Notes: generated from the letters alone by a model not told the origin. Positions 7,785 through 17,325 are shown, counted from the stretch's first letter. The stretch: DNA of 64,000 bases from Paenibacillus terrigena DSM 21567 (GCF_000374845.1 NZ_KB895413.1:1-64000), one strand, 5' to 3'. Program-made: numbers and translations.

Positions 7785-8426
7785 ATGAGCAAACTGCTTG
7801 TCATTAATGCACATCCAGAAGTCGATTCCACCTCTTCATTTAGTCTAAATGTATTTAATTACTTTATGAAAATTTATAAGGAGAAGCATTCTAATGATGA
7901 AGTTATTGAACAAATTAACTTGTACAAGGACGTAGTACCAATGATAGATCAAACTGTTTTAAGTGCATGGGGAAAATTAAAAACAGGTCAAGAACTAACA
8001 AGTCGAGAACAAGAAGTAACAGAGCGTATGAATGATGTATTAAAACAATTTAAAAGTGCAAACAAGTATGTAATTGTTTATCCAGTGCATAACTTTAATG
8101 TGCCATCAAAGTTAAAGGATTATATGGATAATATTATGATCGCAAGGGAGACCTTCAAATATACAGAAACGGGATCAGTTGGTCTTCTTAAAGATGGAAG
8201 AAGTATGTTTGTGATACAAGGAAGTGGGGCAATCTATACCAATAATGACTGGTATACAGAAGTTGAATATTCGCATAAATACTTGAAGTCGATGTTCAAT
8301 TTTTTTGGTATTGAAGATTATCAAATTCTTCGAGTGCAAGGTACTGATAAACTGGATAGAGATGAAGTATTAAAAAAAGCTTATAAAGAAGCTGAAGAAG
8401 CCGCTTCAAAATTAGCAGTGAATTAA
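7785..8426 (+). CDS. FMN-dependent NADH-azoreductase-like flavoprotein
   Basis: 213-residue flavodoxin-fold NAD(P)H:quinone/azo reductase. The start SKLLVINAHPEVDSTSSFS matches the phosphate-binding loop of AzoR-type enzymes. YPVHNFNVPSKLKDYMDNI is the characteristic FMN-contact segment, followed by FVIQGSG and the C-terminal NFFGIEDYQILRVQG. Such enzymes reduce quinones and azo compounds by two electrons in the cytoplasm and protect against electrophile stress. AAAGGAG precedes ATG 7785. The divergent Rrf2 gene and the operator at +1 suggest induction by quinone or redox stress. Low GC compared with the glycan loci. Confidence 0.88.
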   Translation: MSKLLVINAHPEVDSTSSFSLNVFNYFMKIYKEKHSNDEVIEQINLYKDVVPMIDQTVLSAWGKLKTGQELTSREQEVTERMNDVLKQFKSANKYVIVYPVHNFNVPSKLKDYMDNIMIARETFKYTETGSVGLLKDGRSMFVIQGSGAIYTNNDWYTEVEYSHKYLKSMFNFFGIEDYQILRVQGTDKLDRDEVLKKAYKEAEEAASKLAVN

Positions 8427-8577
8427 GGCTAATGGAAAAGTTTAACAACAAAAGCCGATCGTAGATAAATCCTATAAGCTCTCGTATAATGAAACTAACT
8501 TCAAAAATGAAGGGACTGAACTATGCGCAGATGTCAATATCCTAACCTGACATTAAAAGATAATGGAGGTAAAAGTA

Positions 8578-9108
8578 TTGATTACAGAGTTACACACAGA
8601 ACGTTTACATTTGAGAAAAATGAAGGTATCGGATTCGTCTAGTTTGTTTAAAATTTGGTCTGATCCAGATGTTACTAAATTTATGAATGTTAGTCGTTTC
8701 ACTGATGAAAATCAAGCAAAAGAGATGATTAATCTTCTTGATGATCTTTCTCGAGACAGTAAGGCTATTCGTTTCTCCATAATAAAAAAAGAGTCCAATG
8801 AAATTATAGGTTCTTGTGGTTATAATTCCTTTGATTTTGAAAATGAAAAAGCAGAAATTGGATATGACATTGCTAAATCATTTTGGGGAAGAGGATACGC
8901 TTCAGAAGCTATCTGTGCTTTGTTAGATCACGCATTCTCATCTTTAAAGCTGAATCGAATCGAAGCAAAGGTTGACCCCGAAAACGTGAATTCTATAAAG
9001 CTTTTACAAAAACTCAACTTTACGTTTGAAGGAACACTTAGACAATATGAAAGAGTAGAAGAAAAGTTTAATGATCTCAATATCTATTCCAAATTAATAT
9101 CAGATTGA
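8578..9108 (+). CDS. GNAT family N-acetyltransferase (RimJ/RimL type)
   Basis: 176-residue acetyl-CoA-dependent transferase. It opens ITELHTERLHLRKMKVSD; the acetyl-CoA site is seen in EIGYDIAKSFWGRGYASEAI, followed by the conserved KVDPENVNSIKLLQKLNFTF. The RimJ/RimL group acetylates protein N-termini or small amines; the substrate here is unknown. I set the start at TTG 8578 because GGAGG (8564-8568) lies nine bases upstream; an ATG at 8563 overlaps that site. It follows the azoreductase with its own TATAAT near 8485. Confidence 0.88.
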   Translation: MITELHTERLHLRKMKVSDSSSLFKIWSDPDVTKFMNVSRFTDENQAKEMINLLDDLSRDSKAIRFSIIKKESNEIIGSCGYNSFDFENEKAEIGYDIAKSFWGRGYASEAICALLDHAFSSLKLNRIEAKVDPENVNSIKLLQKLNFTFEGTLRQYERVEEKFNDLNIYSKLISD

Positions 9109-9207
9109 TTTGATTTTCTGCCTATTTTGATTGTAAGTAGCATAGCTTGGAACGTTTATACTTTACCATAGCGGCAGTTTTGGGTTATTACAAAAGATAA
9201 TTTCATT

Positions 9208-9290
9208 GAACTAACGGGACACTATAGCTTAATAAAAGACTAAAATGCGGCTGCCGGCATGATCGGCAGCCGCGTTGTGCGAACGGGCAG
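9208..9290. repeat. Dispersed stem-loop repeat, copy D
   Basis: Left arm GAACTAACGGGACACTATAG, stem GCGGCTGCCG (9247-9256) with CGGCAGCCGC (9264-9273), and right arm GCGAACGGGCAG (9279-9290). It sits between the convergent GNAT and glycosyltransferase genes and could end both transcripts. Confidence 0.75.
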
Positions 9291-9380
9291 AATAACATAG
9301 CTCATTTATAAAATAGCGTGCGCCGCCGCCGCGCTTGAACCTGTCCATCGAACAGCGGTTATCGACTTGCTACTCACTTT

Positions 9381-10097
9381 TTAATCCCGTCGTGTAGCAA
9401 TTTTCCTGAATTGATCTGTTTTCGCAATAATGTGCCCCCCCTTTTGTAAATAGTTATCACTCCCTTTCCATGTATGAGATTCTTTATTTTTTCTTCGAAT
9501 TTGCACATAATTATACGGATTAGGCGCATATATTCTATACCCTTTAGCCCGACATCTACTTAAAAATGAGACGTCTTCTCCTAATGACACATGGGGATAT
9601 CGTACGTGGTCAAAAACACTTCTTCTAAATAAGATGGTCCCTCCCGCAACGAAACGAACGAACTTATTCTGTTGCTTGGGAAAGCGAAGGATGAGCACCT
9701 TTCTTGCTTCAAGATACGCTAAATATGCCCGTTTTCCCACAACATCAGCGTTTGATTGGTGTAAAGCCTTCATTTGTCCGGTTAAATAAAAAGGTGAATA
9801 GAAATCGTCATCATCAAATTTTGAGATAAACGGGTATTTCGTTTTACTTACAGCATAATTAAGGCAACGACCTAAAGATTCTTTTTCGGCAATCTTATAG
9901 ACGGAGACATTTTTATATTGCTGAGTCATTTTTCGGTATTCCGCTAATTTCATGCTATCTTTATTCAAGATAATAATCAGTTCTTTTACCGGGTAAAGCT
10001 GAGCCTTGTAATTTTTAAGAATATTACTGAAGAAATGTGGGCGATTAGTGCTTGTTATAATAGATACCCCTTGTAACCCGTTAGAAGCCTGGTGCAT
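9381..10097 (-). CDS. Family 2 glycosyltransferase
   Basis: 238-residue GT-A fold transferase without membrane segments. The nucleotide-sugar site shows VSIITSTNRPHFFSNILKNY at the start, then FISKFDDDDFYSP (the metal-binding D-x-D). LGEDVSFLSRCRAKGYRIY carries the ED motif that supplies the catalytic base. The start is at ATG 10097 because GGAGGTGAGGGAG precedes it; longer frames lack a site. The family transfers sugars to polysaccharide, glycoprotein or spore-surface acceptors, and the acceptor cannot be told. It stands alone, divergent from the GH3 gene. Confidence 0.85.
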   Translation of the reverse strand: MHQASNGLQGVSIITSTNRPHFFSNILKNYKAQLYPVKELIIILNKDSMKLAEYRKMTQQYKNVSVYKIAEKESLGRCLNYAVSKTKYPFISKFDDDDFYSPFYLTGQMKALHQSNADVVGKRAYLAYLEARKVLILRFPKQQNKFVRFVAGGTILFRRSVFDHVRYPHVSLGEDVSFLSRCRAKGYRIYAPNPYNYVQIRRKNKESHTWKGSDNYLQKGGHIIAKTDQFRKIATRRD

Positions 10098-10204
10098 CTC
10101 CCTCACCTCCAAGTCCATCCATAACGGTATATGACCAACCACATAAAGATGCCTGTTTGTTTGTTCCTGTATATAAAAAGTATTCTAACGAACGCGACGG
10201 CACA

Positions 10205-10267
10205 TTTTTCTACTTCATAAAATGAGACAAATGTCCGGCGCCCGACTATTGAGTTTGAGTAGAAAAA
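10205..10267. repeat. 10-bp inverted repeat between divergent genes
   Basis: TTTTTCTACT (10205-10214) and AGTAGAAAAA (10258-10267) are perfect complements separated by 43 bases. They lie upstream of both the glycosyltransferase and the GH3 gene, so the pair may be operator half-sites. Confidence 0.4.
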
Positions 10268-10295
10268 ATAAATTCTATTAACTTTGTTCATTCGA

Positions 10296-10325
10296 TAGAC
10301 AAAGTGGTTCTCATGAAAGTATAAT
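10296..10325 (+). promoter_or_regulatory. Likely promoter of the GH3 gene
   Basis: TAGACA (10296-10301), an 18-base spacer and TATAAT (10320-10325), about 60 bases before the start codon. Confidence 0.5.
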
Positions 10326-10383
10326 GTTACCGAAATCATGAAAATAAAGTGTCAAGCACTTAGAAAGATAAAAGGAGATAACG

Positions 10384-13005
10384 ATGAGCACAAGAAAAGA
10401 CTTACAACACTACCCTTATATGAATGCAAGCTTGCCTATTGAAGAGAGAGTTGCGGACCTTATATCGAGAATGTCACTTGAAGAGAAGGTAAGACAGCTT
10501 GATATTTATTCGGGAAATGAAATTTCCGATTCCGTAGAAGGCTTAAATGCAGATGCGCTTAACTACGAAAAAATGGAAAAGGTATCTGCCGGCATTGGAA
10601 TCGGATGCATCCAAAACCGAAATTCCAAAGCAGAGACAGCCAATAAAATTCAGGAGTATATCATCCAAAATACAAGATGGGGGATTCCGGTACTCTTCAG
10701 CGAAGAGGGACTTCACGGTTTTGGATGGAGAGGCTGTACTGTGCTCCCTCAACAGGTTGCACTTGCATCAACATTTGAGCCTGAACTCGGCTATAAACAA
10801 GCGAGAGTCATCGCTTCCGAGGCGCGCAGCTTTGGTATCCATGAGGTTTGGGCACCGGTTCTCGACCTTGCCAGGGAAATCCGATGGGGACGAGTGGAAG
10901 AAGGATACGGAGAGGATCCCTATCTAGGGTCTCTGTTCGCGGAGAACATGGTAAGAGGGCTTCAAACAGATGACCTCACAAGACCCGATGCCGTGGTTTC
11001 GGAACCAAAACACTTTACAGGATACGGTGCACCTAGGGGAGGACACAATTGTGCTCCGGCCATGATGGGGCATCATGATAATGCAGCTTTCTGTCTGCCT
11101 GTATTTGAGGCTGCTTTCCAAGCGGGTGCCATGAATACGATGTGTTCCTATAACTCCATTGACGGCACGCCTGTGGCTAGCGACCATTCGCTGCTTACCG
11201 GTGTACTCCGCGACCAGTGGGGCATGAAGGGCTTCGTAAGAGCGGACATGACGGCTGTCTCCATGCTGCATACTTGTCACTATGTTGCCGAGAGCAAACG
11301 GGAAGCGATCAAAATGGGCCTTGAAGCCGGCGTTGATATGCAGCTTTACGACTTTCCGCATGATATATACCAGGACAGCATCATTGACCTTGTAAAATCA
11401 GGTGAGGTGGACGAGAAGGTTGTAGACACAGCCGCAGGACGGGTCCTTACCGTTAAATTTGCAGTAGGGCTCTTTGAAAATTCATATACGGATATCGAAC
11501 TTTCTTCGAAAGTTGTCCACTGTGAGGAGCACGTGCAGACGGCACTCGAAGTTGCAAGAAAGTCGATCAGCCTGTTGAAAAACAGCAAAAATACGCTCCC
11601 CCTCAAAAAAGACATCGGCAAGATTGCAGTGATCGGACCAAGCGCCGATGTTCCCCGTTACGGAGATTACAGCAGTCCTGTGGTGCCTGAGCATGCTGTT
11701 ACACTTTTGCAGGGTATCAAAAACATCGTTTCGGACAAGTCCGAAGTGATCTATGCCAAAGGATGCGAGATTCTGGAGTCCGACCTTATGCCGTTACCTG
11801 ACAAATGGCTCAAGGACCATGCCGGCAACGATGGGCTGTTGGGTGAATACTACAACTCTCTTTCGTTCGAGGGAGAACCTGCTTGCGTGCGGAATGACCG
11901 GCTGATCAACTTCAACTGGATTTACACCAAACCTGCTGACGGCGTCAACGCGGACAACTTTACCGTTCGCTGGACAGGCAAAATTAAACCGGACGCTACC
12001 GTGGATGGTTACATTGGACTCAGCAGCATGGACAGCATGCGTCTGTGGGTAGATGGCAAGTTGATTGTTGACGGTTGGGGAGAGCATGACGCCAATCAAA
12101 TGGTGGCGTTCCAATTCGTCCAAGGCGAGGAGTACGACGTTAAGGTTGAGTATCTCAACGATTCACGTGGCGTAAGGGTCATCCTCGGTTACAGCCTTGG
12201 CAACAACGATATGGACGCAGCGGTGAGAGCGGCGCAAGAGGCGGATGTTGCCATCGTTGCGGTGGGTGACAATGAGCAGACTAGTGGAGAAAACCTAGAC
12301 CGAGCGGACCTGAATCTTCCGGGAAGACAACTTGAACTCGTCAAGAAAATTTATGAGACAGGAACGCCTGTTGTTCTCGTCCTCCAAAATGGACGTCCGA
12401 TGTCGATCACATGGGAGGCAGAGCATCTGCACGCGATTGTAGAGGCATGGTTTGTTGGGGAGCAGGGCGGAAATGCCATGGCAGAGGTAATTTTCGGAGA
12501 TGTCAATCCTGCTGGCCGCATTCCGATGTCTTTCCCGAGATCAGTAGGCCAGCTGCCTGTATTCTATAATCGGAGACCGTTCTACGGACATAAATATGTT
12601 GAAATGGACTGGCTACCGTTGTACCCATTCGGGTATGGCCTGAGTTACACGACATTTGCGTATTCAGATATTGATATTTCCGCACAGGAGATTGCTCCGG
12701 ATGGGGAAGTAAACGTATCGTTTAGCGTAACCAATACGGGAACCGTCGCAGGGGAGGAAGTTGCCCAGCTCTATATCCGGGATGAATTCAGCAGCACGGT
12801 CAGACCGTGCAAGGAGCTCGCGGGCTTTAAGCGAATTCATCTTGAACCAGGCGAAACCAAGCGCATCACGCTGACGCTGGGTTATCGACAACTCCGGACA
12901 CTGACCAGAAACTATGAATGGGTTGTGGAACCGGGTAAATTTGAGGTGATGGTCGGACCTAACTCGGACGACGCTCCACTGACAGGAGAGTTTTTCGTTC
13001 GGTAA
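10384..13005 (+). CDS. GH3 family beta-glycosidase with PA14 insert
   Basis: 873-residue glycoside hydrolase of family 3. Order: (beta/alpha)8 domain at about 25-370 with the nucleophile Asp288 in GFVRADMTAV and substrate residues in VSEPKHFTGYG; alpha/beta sandwich at 385-480 and 610-740; a PA14 domain inserted at about 483-605 (GLLGEYYN, RLWVDGKLIVDGW); and a fibronectin III-like end (VSFSVTNTGTVAGEEVAQLY). Glu636 in TSGENLDR is the likely acid/base. PA14 inserts occur in beta-glucosidases such as BglX-like enzymes and shape the substrate pocket. No signal peptide, so it acts in the cytoplasm on imported oligosaccharides. AAAGGAG precedes ATG 10384. The usual SDW at the nucleophile is ADM here, seen in some subgroups. 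Confidence 0.93.
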   Translation: MSTRKDLQHYPYMNASLPIEERVADLISRMSLEEKVRQLDIYSGNEISDSVEGLNADALNYEKMEKVSAGIGIGCIQNRNSKAETANKIQEYIIQNTRWGIPVLFSEEGLHGFGWRGCTVLPQQVALASTFEPELGYKQARVIASEARSFGIHEVWAPVLDLAREIRWGRVEEGYGEDPYLGSLFAENMVRGLQTDDLTRPDAVVSEPKHFTGYGAPRGGHNCAPAMMGHHDNAAFCLPVFEAAFQAGAMNTMCSYNSIDGTPVASDHSLLTGVLRDQWGMKGFVRADMTAVSMLHTCHYVAESKREAIKMGLEAGVDMQLYDFPHDIYQDSIIDLVKSGEVDEKVVDTAAGRVLTVKFAVGLFENSYTDIELSSKVVHCEEHVQTALEVARKSISLLKNSKNTLPLKKDIGKIAVIGPSADVPRYGDYSSPVVPEHAVTLLQGIKNIVSDKSEVIYAKGCEILESDLMPLPDKWLKDHAGNDGLLGEYYNSLSFEGEPACVRNDRLINFNWIYTKPADGVNADNFTVRWTGKIKPDATVDGYIGLSSMDSMRLWVDGKLIVDGWGEHDANQMVAFQFVQGEEYDVKVEYLNDSRGVRVILGYSLGNNDMDAAVRAAQEADVAIVAVGDNEQTSGENLDRADLNLPGRQLELVKKIYETGTPVVLVLQNGRPMSITWEAEHLHAIVEAWFVGEQGGNAMAEVIFGDVNPAGRIPMSFPRSVGQLPVFYNRRPFYGHKYVEMDWLPLYPFGYGLSYTTFAYSDIDISAQEIAPDGEVNVSFSVTNTGTVAGEEVAQLYIRDEFSSTVRPCKELAGFKRIHLEPGETKRITLTLGYRQLRTLTRNYEWVVEPGKFEVMVGPNSDDAPLTGEFFVR

Positions 13006-13235
13006 TAAATTTGTAAGAGTTATTACTGCCGGTCTGATCCGAAATTAGGGAGGGAGTTCATTTGCCGCATATGCTTTTCATGCGTTGGCAGGGAACGATC
13101 TCCCCATAAGCTGACATAAGAGTAGCCAAACTTTAATATTTCTAAGATTTATGATATCTTTATATTTATAGGCTATTTAGCTCAGGAACGGCATATAAAT
13201 TAAATTTGAGGTATTTTTAAGAGGTATGATGAATT

Positions 13236-13790
13236 ATGGATAATCTAGAATTAGGTATAACAATCGCAAAAATTCGCAAAAGCAAGAATTATACGATTAA
13301 ACAGGTATCAGAATTAACGAATGTAACGTCATCCATGTTAAGCCAAATTGAAAGAGGACTTTCTAGTCCGTCACTGAACACGCTGCGTGTAATTGCCGAT
13401 GCGTTAGAAATTCCTTTATTTAGTTTGTTTACCGAATTTGTGCCAACCAAAAATTTAATTACTCGAGCAAATTCCCGAAAAAAAGTCATTATTCCATCAT
13501 CGAACAATTGGGAATATTCATTATTGTCTCCGGATTTAAGCGGCTCAATCGAGATGGTTCTCATGAAATTACCGCCTGAATCCCAGTCTGCCGAAAAACC
13601 TATGAGACATATTGGTGAAGAAGTTGCCTATGTATTGGCGGGTGAGGTCGTATTATTTATTGGGGACGATGTGGAGACTTTATATCATGGGGACAGTGTA
13701 AAAATACCACCTGGAATGCAACATAAGTGGGAAAATAAATCGGATCAAGAAGCAACCGTTATTTTTGCTATTACGCCTCCGACATTTTAG
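13236..13790 (+). CDS. XRE-cupin transcriptional regulator
   Basis: 184-residue regulator. N-terminal HTH_3 at 7-62 (LGITIAKIRKSKNYTIKQVS, SSMLSQIERGLSSPSLNTLR) and a C-terminal cupin at 105-180 (HIGEEVAYVLAGEVVLFIGD, DSVKIPPGMQHKWEN). This layout (PuuR/SutR-like) senses small amino compounds through the cupin. It precedes ridA and the D-serine genes, with its own terminator, so it is a likely regulator of that locus. It takes the position held by dsdC (a LysR protein) in E. coli. The 13006-13235 gap upstream shows no gene. Confidence 0.9.
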   Translation: MDNLELGITIAKIRKSKNYTIKQVSELTNVTSSMLSQIERGLSSPSLNTLRVIADALEIPLFSLFTEFVPTKNLITRANSRKKVIIPSSNNWEYSLLSPDLSGSIEMVLMKLPPESQSAEKPMRHIGEEVAYVLAGEVVLFIGDDVETLYHGDSVKIPPGMQHKWENKSDQEATVIFAITPPTF

Positions 13791-13801
13791 ATTACAAACA
13801 T

Positions 13802-13862
13802 AAACCGTTTCTGTATTTACAAGTGTATTTCACACTGGTAAATACGGAAGCGGTTTTTTTTA
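13802..13862 (+). terminator. Terminator of the XRE-cupin gene
   Basis: AAACCGTTTCTGTATTTAC (13802-13820) pairs with GTAAATACGGAAGCGGTTT (13838-13856), followed by a T-run. Strong intrinsic terminator. Confidence 0.88.
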
Positions 13863-14005
13863 CCAAAAAAATCGATAAATATTACGCTTGAATAAATAAA
13901 CGTGAAGTGCTAATATTCAACTATAGTTAATTTATTAAATCTGATTTAACTTTTAGACTTCCGATGAAAATATCATTAACAATGGAGGTGCCCATATATT
14001 AATAC

Positions 14006-14029
14006 ACTGCAATTAGAACTGCAATTAGA
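14006..14029. repeat. Two tandem 12-bp repeats upstream of ridA
   Basis: ACTGCAATTAGA occurs twice head to tail, 44 bases before the ridA start. Tandem half-sites here could bind the XRE-cupin regulator. Confidence 0.5.
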
Positions 14030-14072
14030 TATTAATGGGAATGTTGCCTCAAAACAAGGAGATGGAATTTTT

Positions 14073-14447
14073 ATGAAACAAACAATTATGACTGATAAAG
14101 CACCCGCTGCAATTGGACCTTATTCGCAAGCAATTGTAAGCGCTTCACGTTTGTATGCATCTGGTCAACTTGGAATTGATCCCCAGACAGGTGAAATGAA
14201 TAATGATTTTGCAATACAGGCAAAACAAGTGATGGAGAACATCGCTGCAATTTTGAACGAAGCAGGATACGATTTCGAGGACATTGTAAAAACGACTATT
14301 TTTGTGACCGATCTTGCCAACTTTACTTGTCTGAATGAAATTTACGGCTCTTATTTCAAGTCTAGCAAACCCGCACGTTCTTGCTTCCAGGTTGCAGGTC
14401 TTCCTAAGGGAGCCAAAGTTGAAATCGAATTCATCGCAGAAAAATAA
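14073..14447 (+). CDS. ridA: RidA family reactive intermediate deaminase
   Basis: 124-residue YjgF/YER057c/UK114 protein. Conserved features: APAAIGPYSQAI, LYASGQLGIDPQTGEM, IFVTDLANFTCLNEIYGSYF, then PARSCFQVAGLPKGAKVEIE with the active-site Arg and Cys region. RidA hydrolyses the 2-aminoacrylate released by PLP-dependent serine and threonine dehydratases, which fits its place 50 bases before the D-serine dehydratase gene. CAAGGAG precedes ATG 14073. First gene of a likely ridA-dsdA-permease operon. Confidence 0.92.
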   Translation: MKQTIMTDKAPAAIGPYSQAIVSASRLYASGQLGIDPQTGEMNNDFAIQAKQVMENIAAILNEAGYDFEDIVKTTIFVTDLANFTCLNEIYGSYFKSSKPARSCFQVAGLPKGAKVEIEFIAEK

Positions 14448-14501
14448 AATTAAAATAACCTATTGGATTTAAAATATATCCAGTTTAGTACGGAGGTAAC
14501 C

Positions 14502-15854
14502 ATGACTAACTTAATTGCTGGAAAAACGATCGAAGAATGGAAAAATGAATTACCGGAACTGCAGAAAATCATTGATACTGAGGAAGTTTTCTGGGGAAAC
14601 CCGCAGCTTGAGAGCTGCAACAACCGAATTATTAACACGGAAATAGGCATCGCTGATATCGAAGATGCGGAAGAACGACTGCTTCGCTTCGCTCCTTATT
14701 TAGCAACAGTATTCCCGGAGACCAAAGAAAAAAACGGAATCATCGAATCTGAATTAGTCAACATCCCTAAAATGCAGCAGCAGTTATCAGAAATGTTCAA
14801 TCAGGAAATAGCGGGAAATGTATATCTTAAATGTGACAGTCACCTGCCTATCTCCGGTTCTGTAAAGGCTCGCGGAGGAATTTACGAAATATTAAAAGTG
14901 GCCGAAGAGATCGCCTTTAAACACGGCATGCTGTCAATAAATGATGACTACTCCGTTCTGGCAGATGAAAAATTCCGGACGCTATTCTCGAATTATTCGA
15001 TTGTAGTCGGATCAACCGGTAATCTAGGTCTTAGTATTGGTATTATGAGTGCCCAATTAGGCTTCAAAGTTGTTGTGCATATGTCTACTGACGCGAAAGA
15101 ATGGAAAAAAGATTTATTACGGCAAAAAGGCGCAATCGTCGTCGAACACAATAGCGACTATGGGAAAGCAGTAGAAGCAGGCAGAGAACAATCACAGGAA
15201 GATCCCAATAGCCACTTCGTTGATGATGAAAATTCTAAAACGTTATTCCTTGGTTATGCCGTAGCAGCTAAACGGCTTCAAAAGCAACTCAACGACATGT
15301 TGATTCCAGTCGATCAGGATCATCCTCTATTCGTATATCTACCTTGCGGTGTAGGCGGCGCTCCTGGCGGAATTACTTTCGGATTGCGGACCGTATTTGG
15401 AGACAATGTTCATTGCTTCTATGCAGAGCCAACCCATTCACCGGCCATGTTGCTAGGTTTAATGACACGTAAGCATAGCGAGGTATCCGCTCAGGAATTT
15501 GGCGTTGATAATATTACTGCTGCAGATGGGCTTGCCGTAGGGAGACCGTCAGGTTTTGTGGGCAAAGCACTAGAGAAAGATATTAGCGGTGTCTTTACGG
15601 TTCAAGACGATTGCCTCTATCGGATCCTTAGAAAGCTGGCCGATTCAGAAGGAATATTCTTAGAACCATCGGCAGTTGCAGGATTTATCGGACCCGTTCA
15701 ACTGAACGCTTCTTCCATGGGACAAGATTATTTGAACAATAATCACCTTGAACAGAAGATGCAAAATGCCACGCACATTCTTTGGGCTACTGGCGGCGGC
15801 ATGGTTCCGAAAGATGTTATGGATGATTTCTACCGTAAAGGCGCAATCAGCTAA
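14502..15854 (+). CDS. dsdA: D-serine ammonia-lyase (dehydratase)
   Basis: 450-residue PLP enzyme converting D-serine to pyruvate and ammonia in the cytoplasm. The Schiff-base Lys122 lies in [13 protein letters not shown] and the phosphate loop is [26 protein letters not shown] and [20 protein letters not shown] match the DsdA family end to end at the usual length. The start at ATG 14502 follows GGAGG; the longer frame from 14463 lacks a site. Upstream RidA would detoxify the aminoacrylate intermediate, and the downstream permease would supply substrate. Confidence 0.94.
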   Translation: MTNLIAGKTIEEWKNELPELQKIIDTEEVFWGNPQLESCNNRIINTEIGIADIEDAEERLLRFAPYLATVFPETKEKNGIIESELVNIPKMQQQLSEMFNQEIAGNVYLKCDSHLPISGSVKARGGIYEILKVAEEIAFKHGMLSINDDYSVLADEKFRTLFSNYSIVVGSTGNLGLSIGIMSAQLGFKVVVHMSTDAKEWKKDLLRQKGAIVVEHNSDYGKAVEAGREQSQEDPNSHFVDDENSKTLFLGYAVAAKRLQKQLNDMLIPVDQDHPLFVYLPCGVGGAPGGITFGLRTVFGDNVHCFYAEPTHSPAMLLGLMTRKHSEVSAQEFGVDNITAADGLAVGRPSGFVGKALEKDISGVFTVQDDCLYRILRKLADSEGIFLEPSAVAGFIGPVQLNASSMGQDYLNNNHLEQKMQNATHILWATGGGMVPKDVMDDFYRKGAIS

Positions 15855-15886
15855 TTTACTCTATCGTATAGGGAGAGGTTAAGACA

Positions 15887-17224
15887 ATGGACACTGCAAC
15901 AATGATGATGCTAGTATTAGCCGCATCTATAGCAATTCTCATCTTTCTCATTCTTAAAGTTAAAATACATCCCTTTCTATCCTTAATTATAGTGTGTATA
16001 TTTGTGGGAATTGCTACAGGTATGCCTCTTCCTAAGATTGCTACTTCCATTGAAAACGGTATGGCTGGAACGTTAGGTTTTCTGGCCACCGTTATCGGTT
16101 TTGGTACAATTTTAGGTAAAATGTTGGAAGTATCCGGCGGCGCGGAGCGCCTTGCACGAACCTTACTAGAAACAATGGGAGAAAAAAGAGCTCCTTGGGC
16201 GATGACAATTGTCGGGTTAATTTGCGGCATCCCCGTATTTTTTGAAGTAGGATTTGTTTTACTGTTTCCCTTGGTTTTCATCGTTGCCAAACAAGCTAAG
16301 ATGTCGTTACTCCGTGTAGGAATTCCTTTGGCCGTATCGCTGATGGTCGTTCACTCGATGGTGCCTCCACATCCGGCAGCGTTTGCAATTACTACAACTT
16401 TGGGGGCTGATGTAGGGAAGGTCATTCTGTATGCCCTTCTTGTAGGAACGCCTACGGCCATTTTAGCGGGTCCAATCTGGGCCAAGTTTATTAGTAAGAA
16501 GTGCAAGACTGGGGTAATAAAAGAATCAGAGCCGAGTGCTGCAACACCATCTGAGAATCTTCCAGGCTTCGGTATTACCCTATTTACGATCCTATTGCCT
16601 CTAATCATTATGGTAGGAAAAACGGTTGGTACAATGTTTCTCGCAAAAGATTCTGCGTTATTGCCTATTGTTAATTTCTTAGGCAATCCAATTATCGCAC
16701 TTCTCATTTCGGTATTTGTAGCTTATTATACGTTAGGTCTTTCTCGTGGTTTAAAAATGAAAAACCTGTTAACGCTTACAGAACAATGTTTTGGACCGAT
16801 TGCCGGCATCTTGCTGATTATTGGTGGCGGTGGAGCATTTAATCAGATATTAGTCGATAGTGGGTTAGGTAATGAATTGTCTAAGGTTTTGATGTCGCTA
16901 AATATGAACATCGTTATTCTTGCTTGGCTCATAGCTTGGCTCATGCACCTTGCGATCGGTTCCGCTACGGTGGCCATGATTAGTACTGCAGGTATGGTGG
17001 CACCTATGCTGGCTGCTTATCCTGGTGTGAGTCCGGAAATTATCGTTCTCGCCATTGGTTCCGGAGCGATTGGCTGGTGCCATGTCAACGATTCGAGCTT
17101 CTGGTTCGTCAAAGAATATTTAGGATTATCGTTACCGGATATGTTTAAGAGCTTCACTGCAGCCTGCCTAATTGCATCATTTGTTTCTCTAGGCGGTATA
17201 CTACTTTTAAATCTAGTCATTTAA
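15887..17224 (+). CDS. GntP family permease, probable D-serine transporter
   Basis: 445-residue integral membrane transporter with 12-14 hydrophobic segments. GntP-family marks are VIGFGTILGKMLEVSGGAER, ICGIPVFFEVGFVLLFPLVF, MVHSMVPPHPAAFAITTTLG and AIGSGAIGWCHVNDSSFWFV. The family takes up gluconate, related acids or D-serine (DsdX). The position 32 bases after dsdA makes D-serine the best guess for substrate. The gene order dsdA-permease is the reverse of E. coli dsdXA. Ends at the terminator at 17270-17325. Confidence 0.88.
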   Translation: MDTATMMMLVLAASIAILIFLILKVKIHPFLSLIIVCIFVGIATGMPLPKIATSIENGMAGTLGFLATVIGFGTILGKMLEVSGGAERLARTLLETMGEKRAPWAMTIVGLICGIPVFFEVGFVLLFPLVFIVAKQAKMSLLRVGIPLAVSLMVVHSMVPPHPAAFAITTTLGADVGKVILYALLVGTPTAILAGPIWAKFISKKCKTGVIKESEPSAATPSENLPGFGITLFTILLPLIIMVGKTVGTMFLAKDSALLPIVNFLGNPIIALLISVFVAYYTLGLSRGLKMKNLLTLTEQCFGPIAGILLIIGGGGAFNQILVDSGLGNELSKVLMSLNMNIVILAWLIAWLMHLAIGSATVAMISTAGMVAPMLAAYPGVSPEIIVLAIGSGAIGWCHVNDSSFWFVKEYLGLSLPDMFKSFTAACLIASFVSLGGILLLNLVI

Positions 17225-17269
17225 TAAATATCACCATCCTGGCCATTCGTCACGGTGAGATACAGAAGT

Positions 17270-17325
17270 AAAAAGGTACTTAGATTACATGTTTCCAACG
17301 GCATGTAATTAAAGTACCTTTTTCA
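17270..17325 (+). terminator. Terminator of the D-serine operon
   Basis: AAAAAGGTACTTAGATTACA and the following TG (17270-17291) pair with CATGTAATTAAAGTACCTTT and TT (17302-17323). A long stem with one mismatch, symmetric enough to act in both directions. Confidence 0.85.

Noticed and set aside
13062-13109. 15-codon TTG frame after AGGGAGGGAG downstream of the GH3 gene
   Set aside because: The ribosome binding site is good, but the peptide MPHMLFMRWQGTISP is too short to judge. It may be the stump of a lost operon gene.
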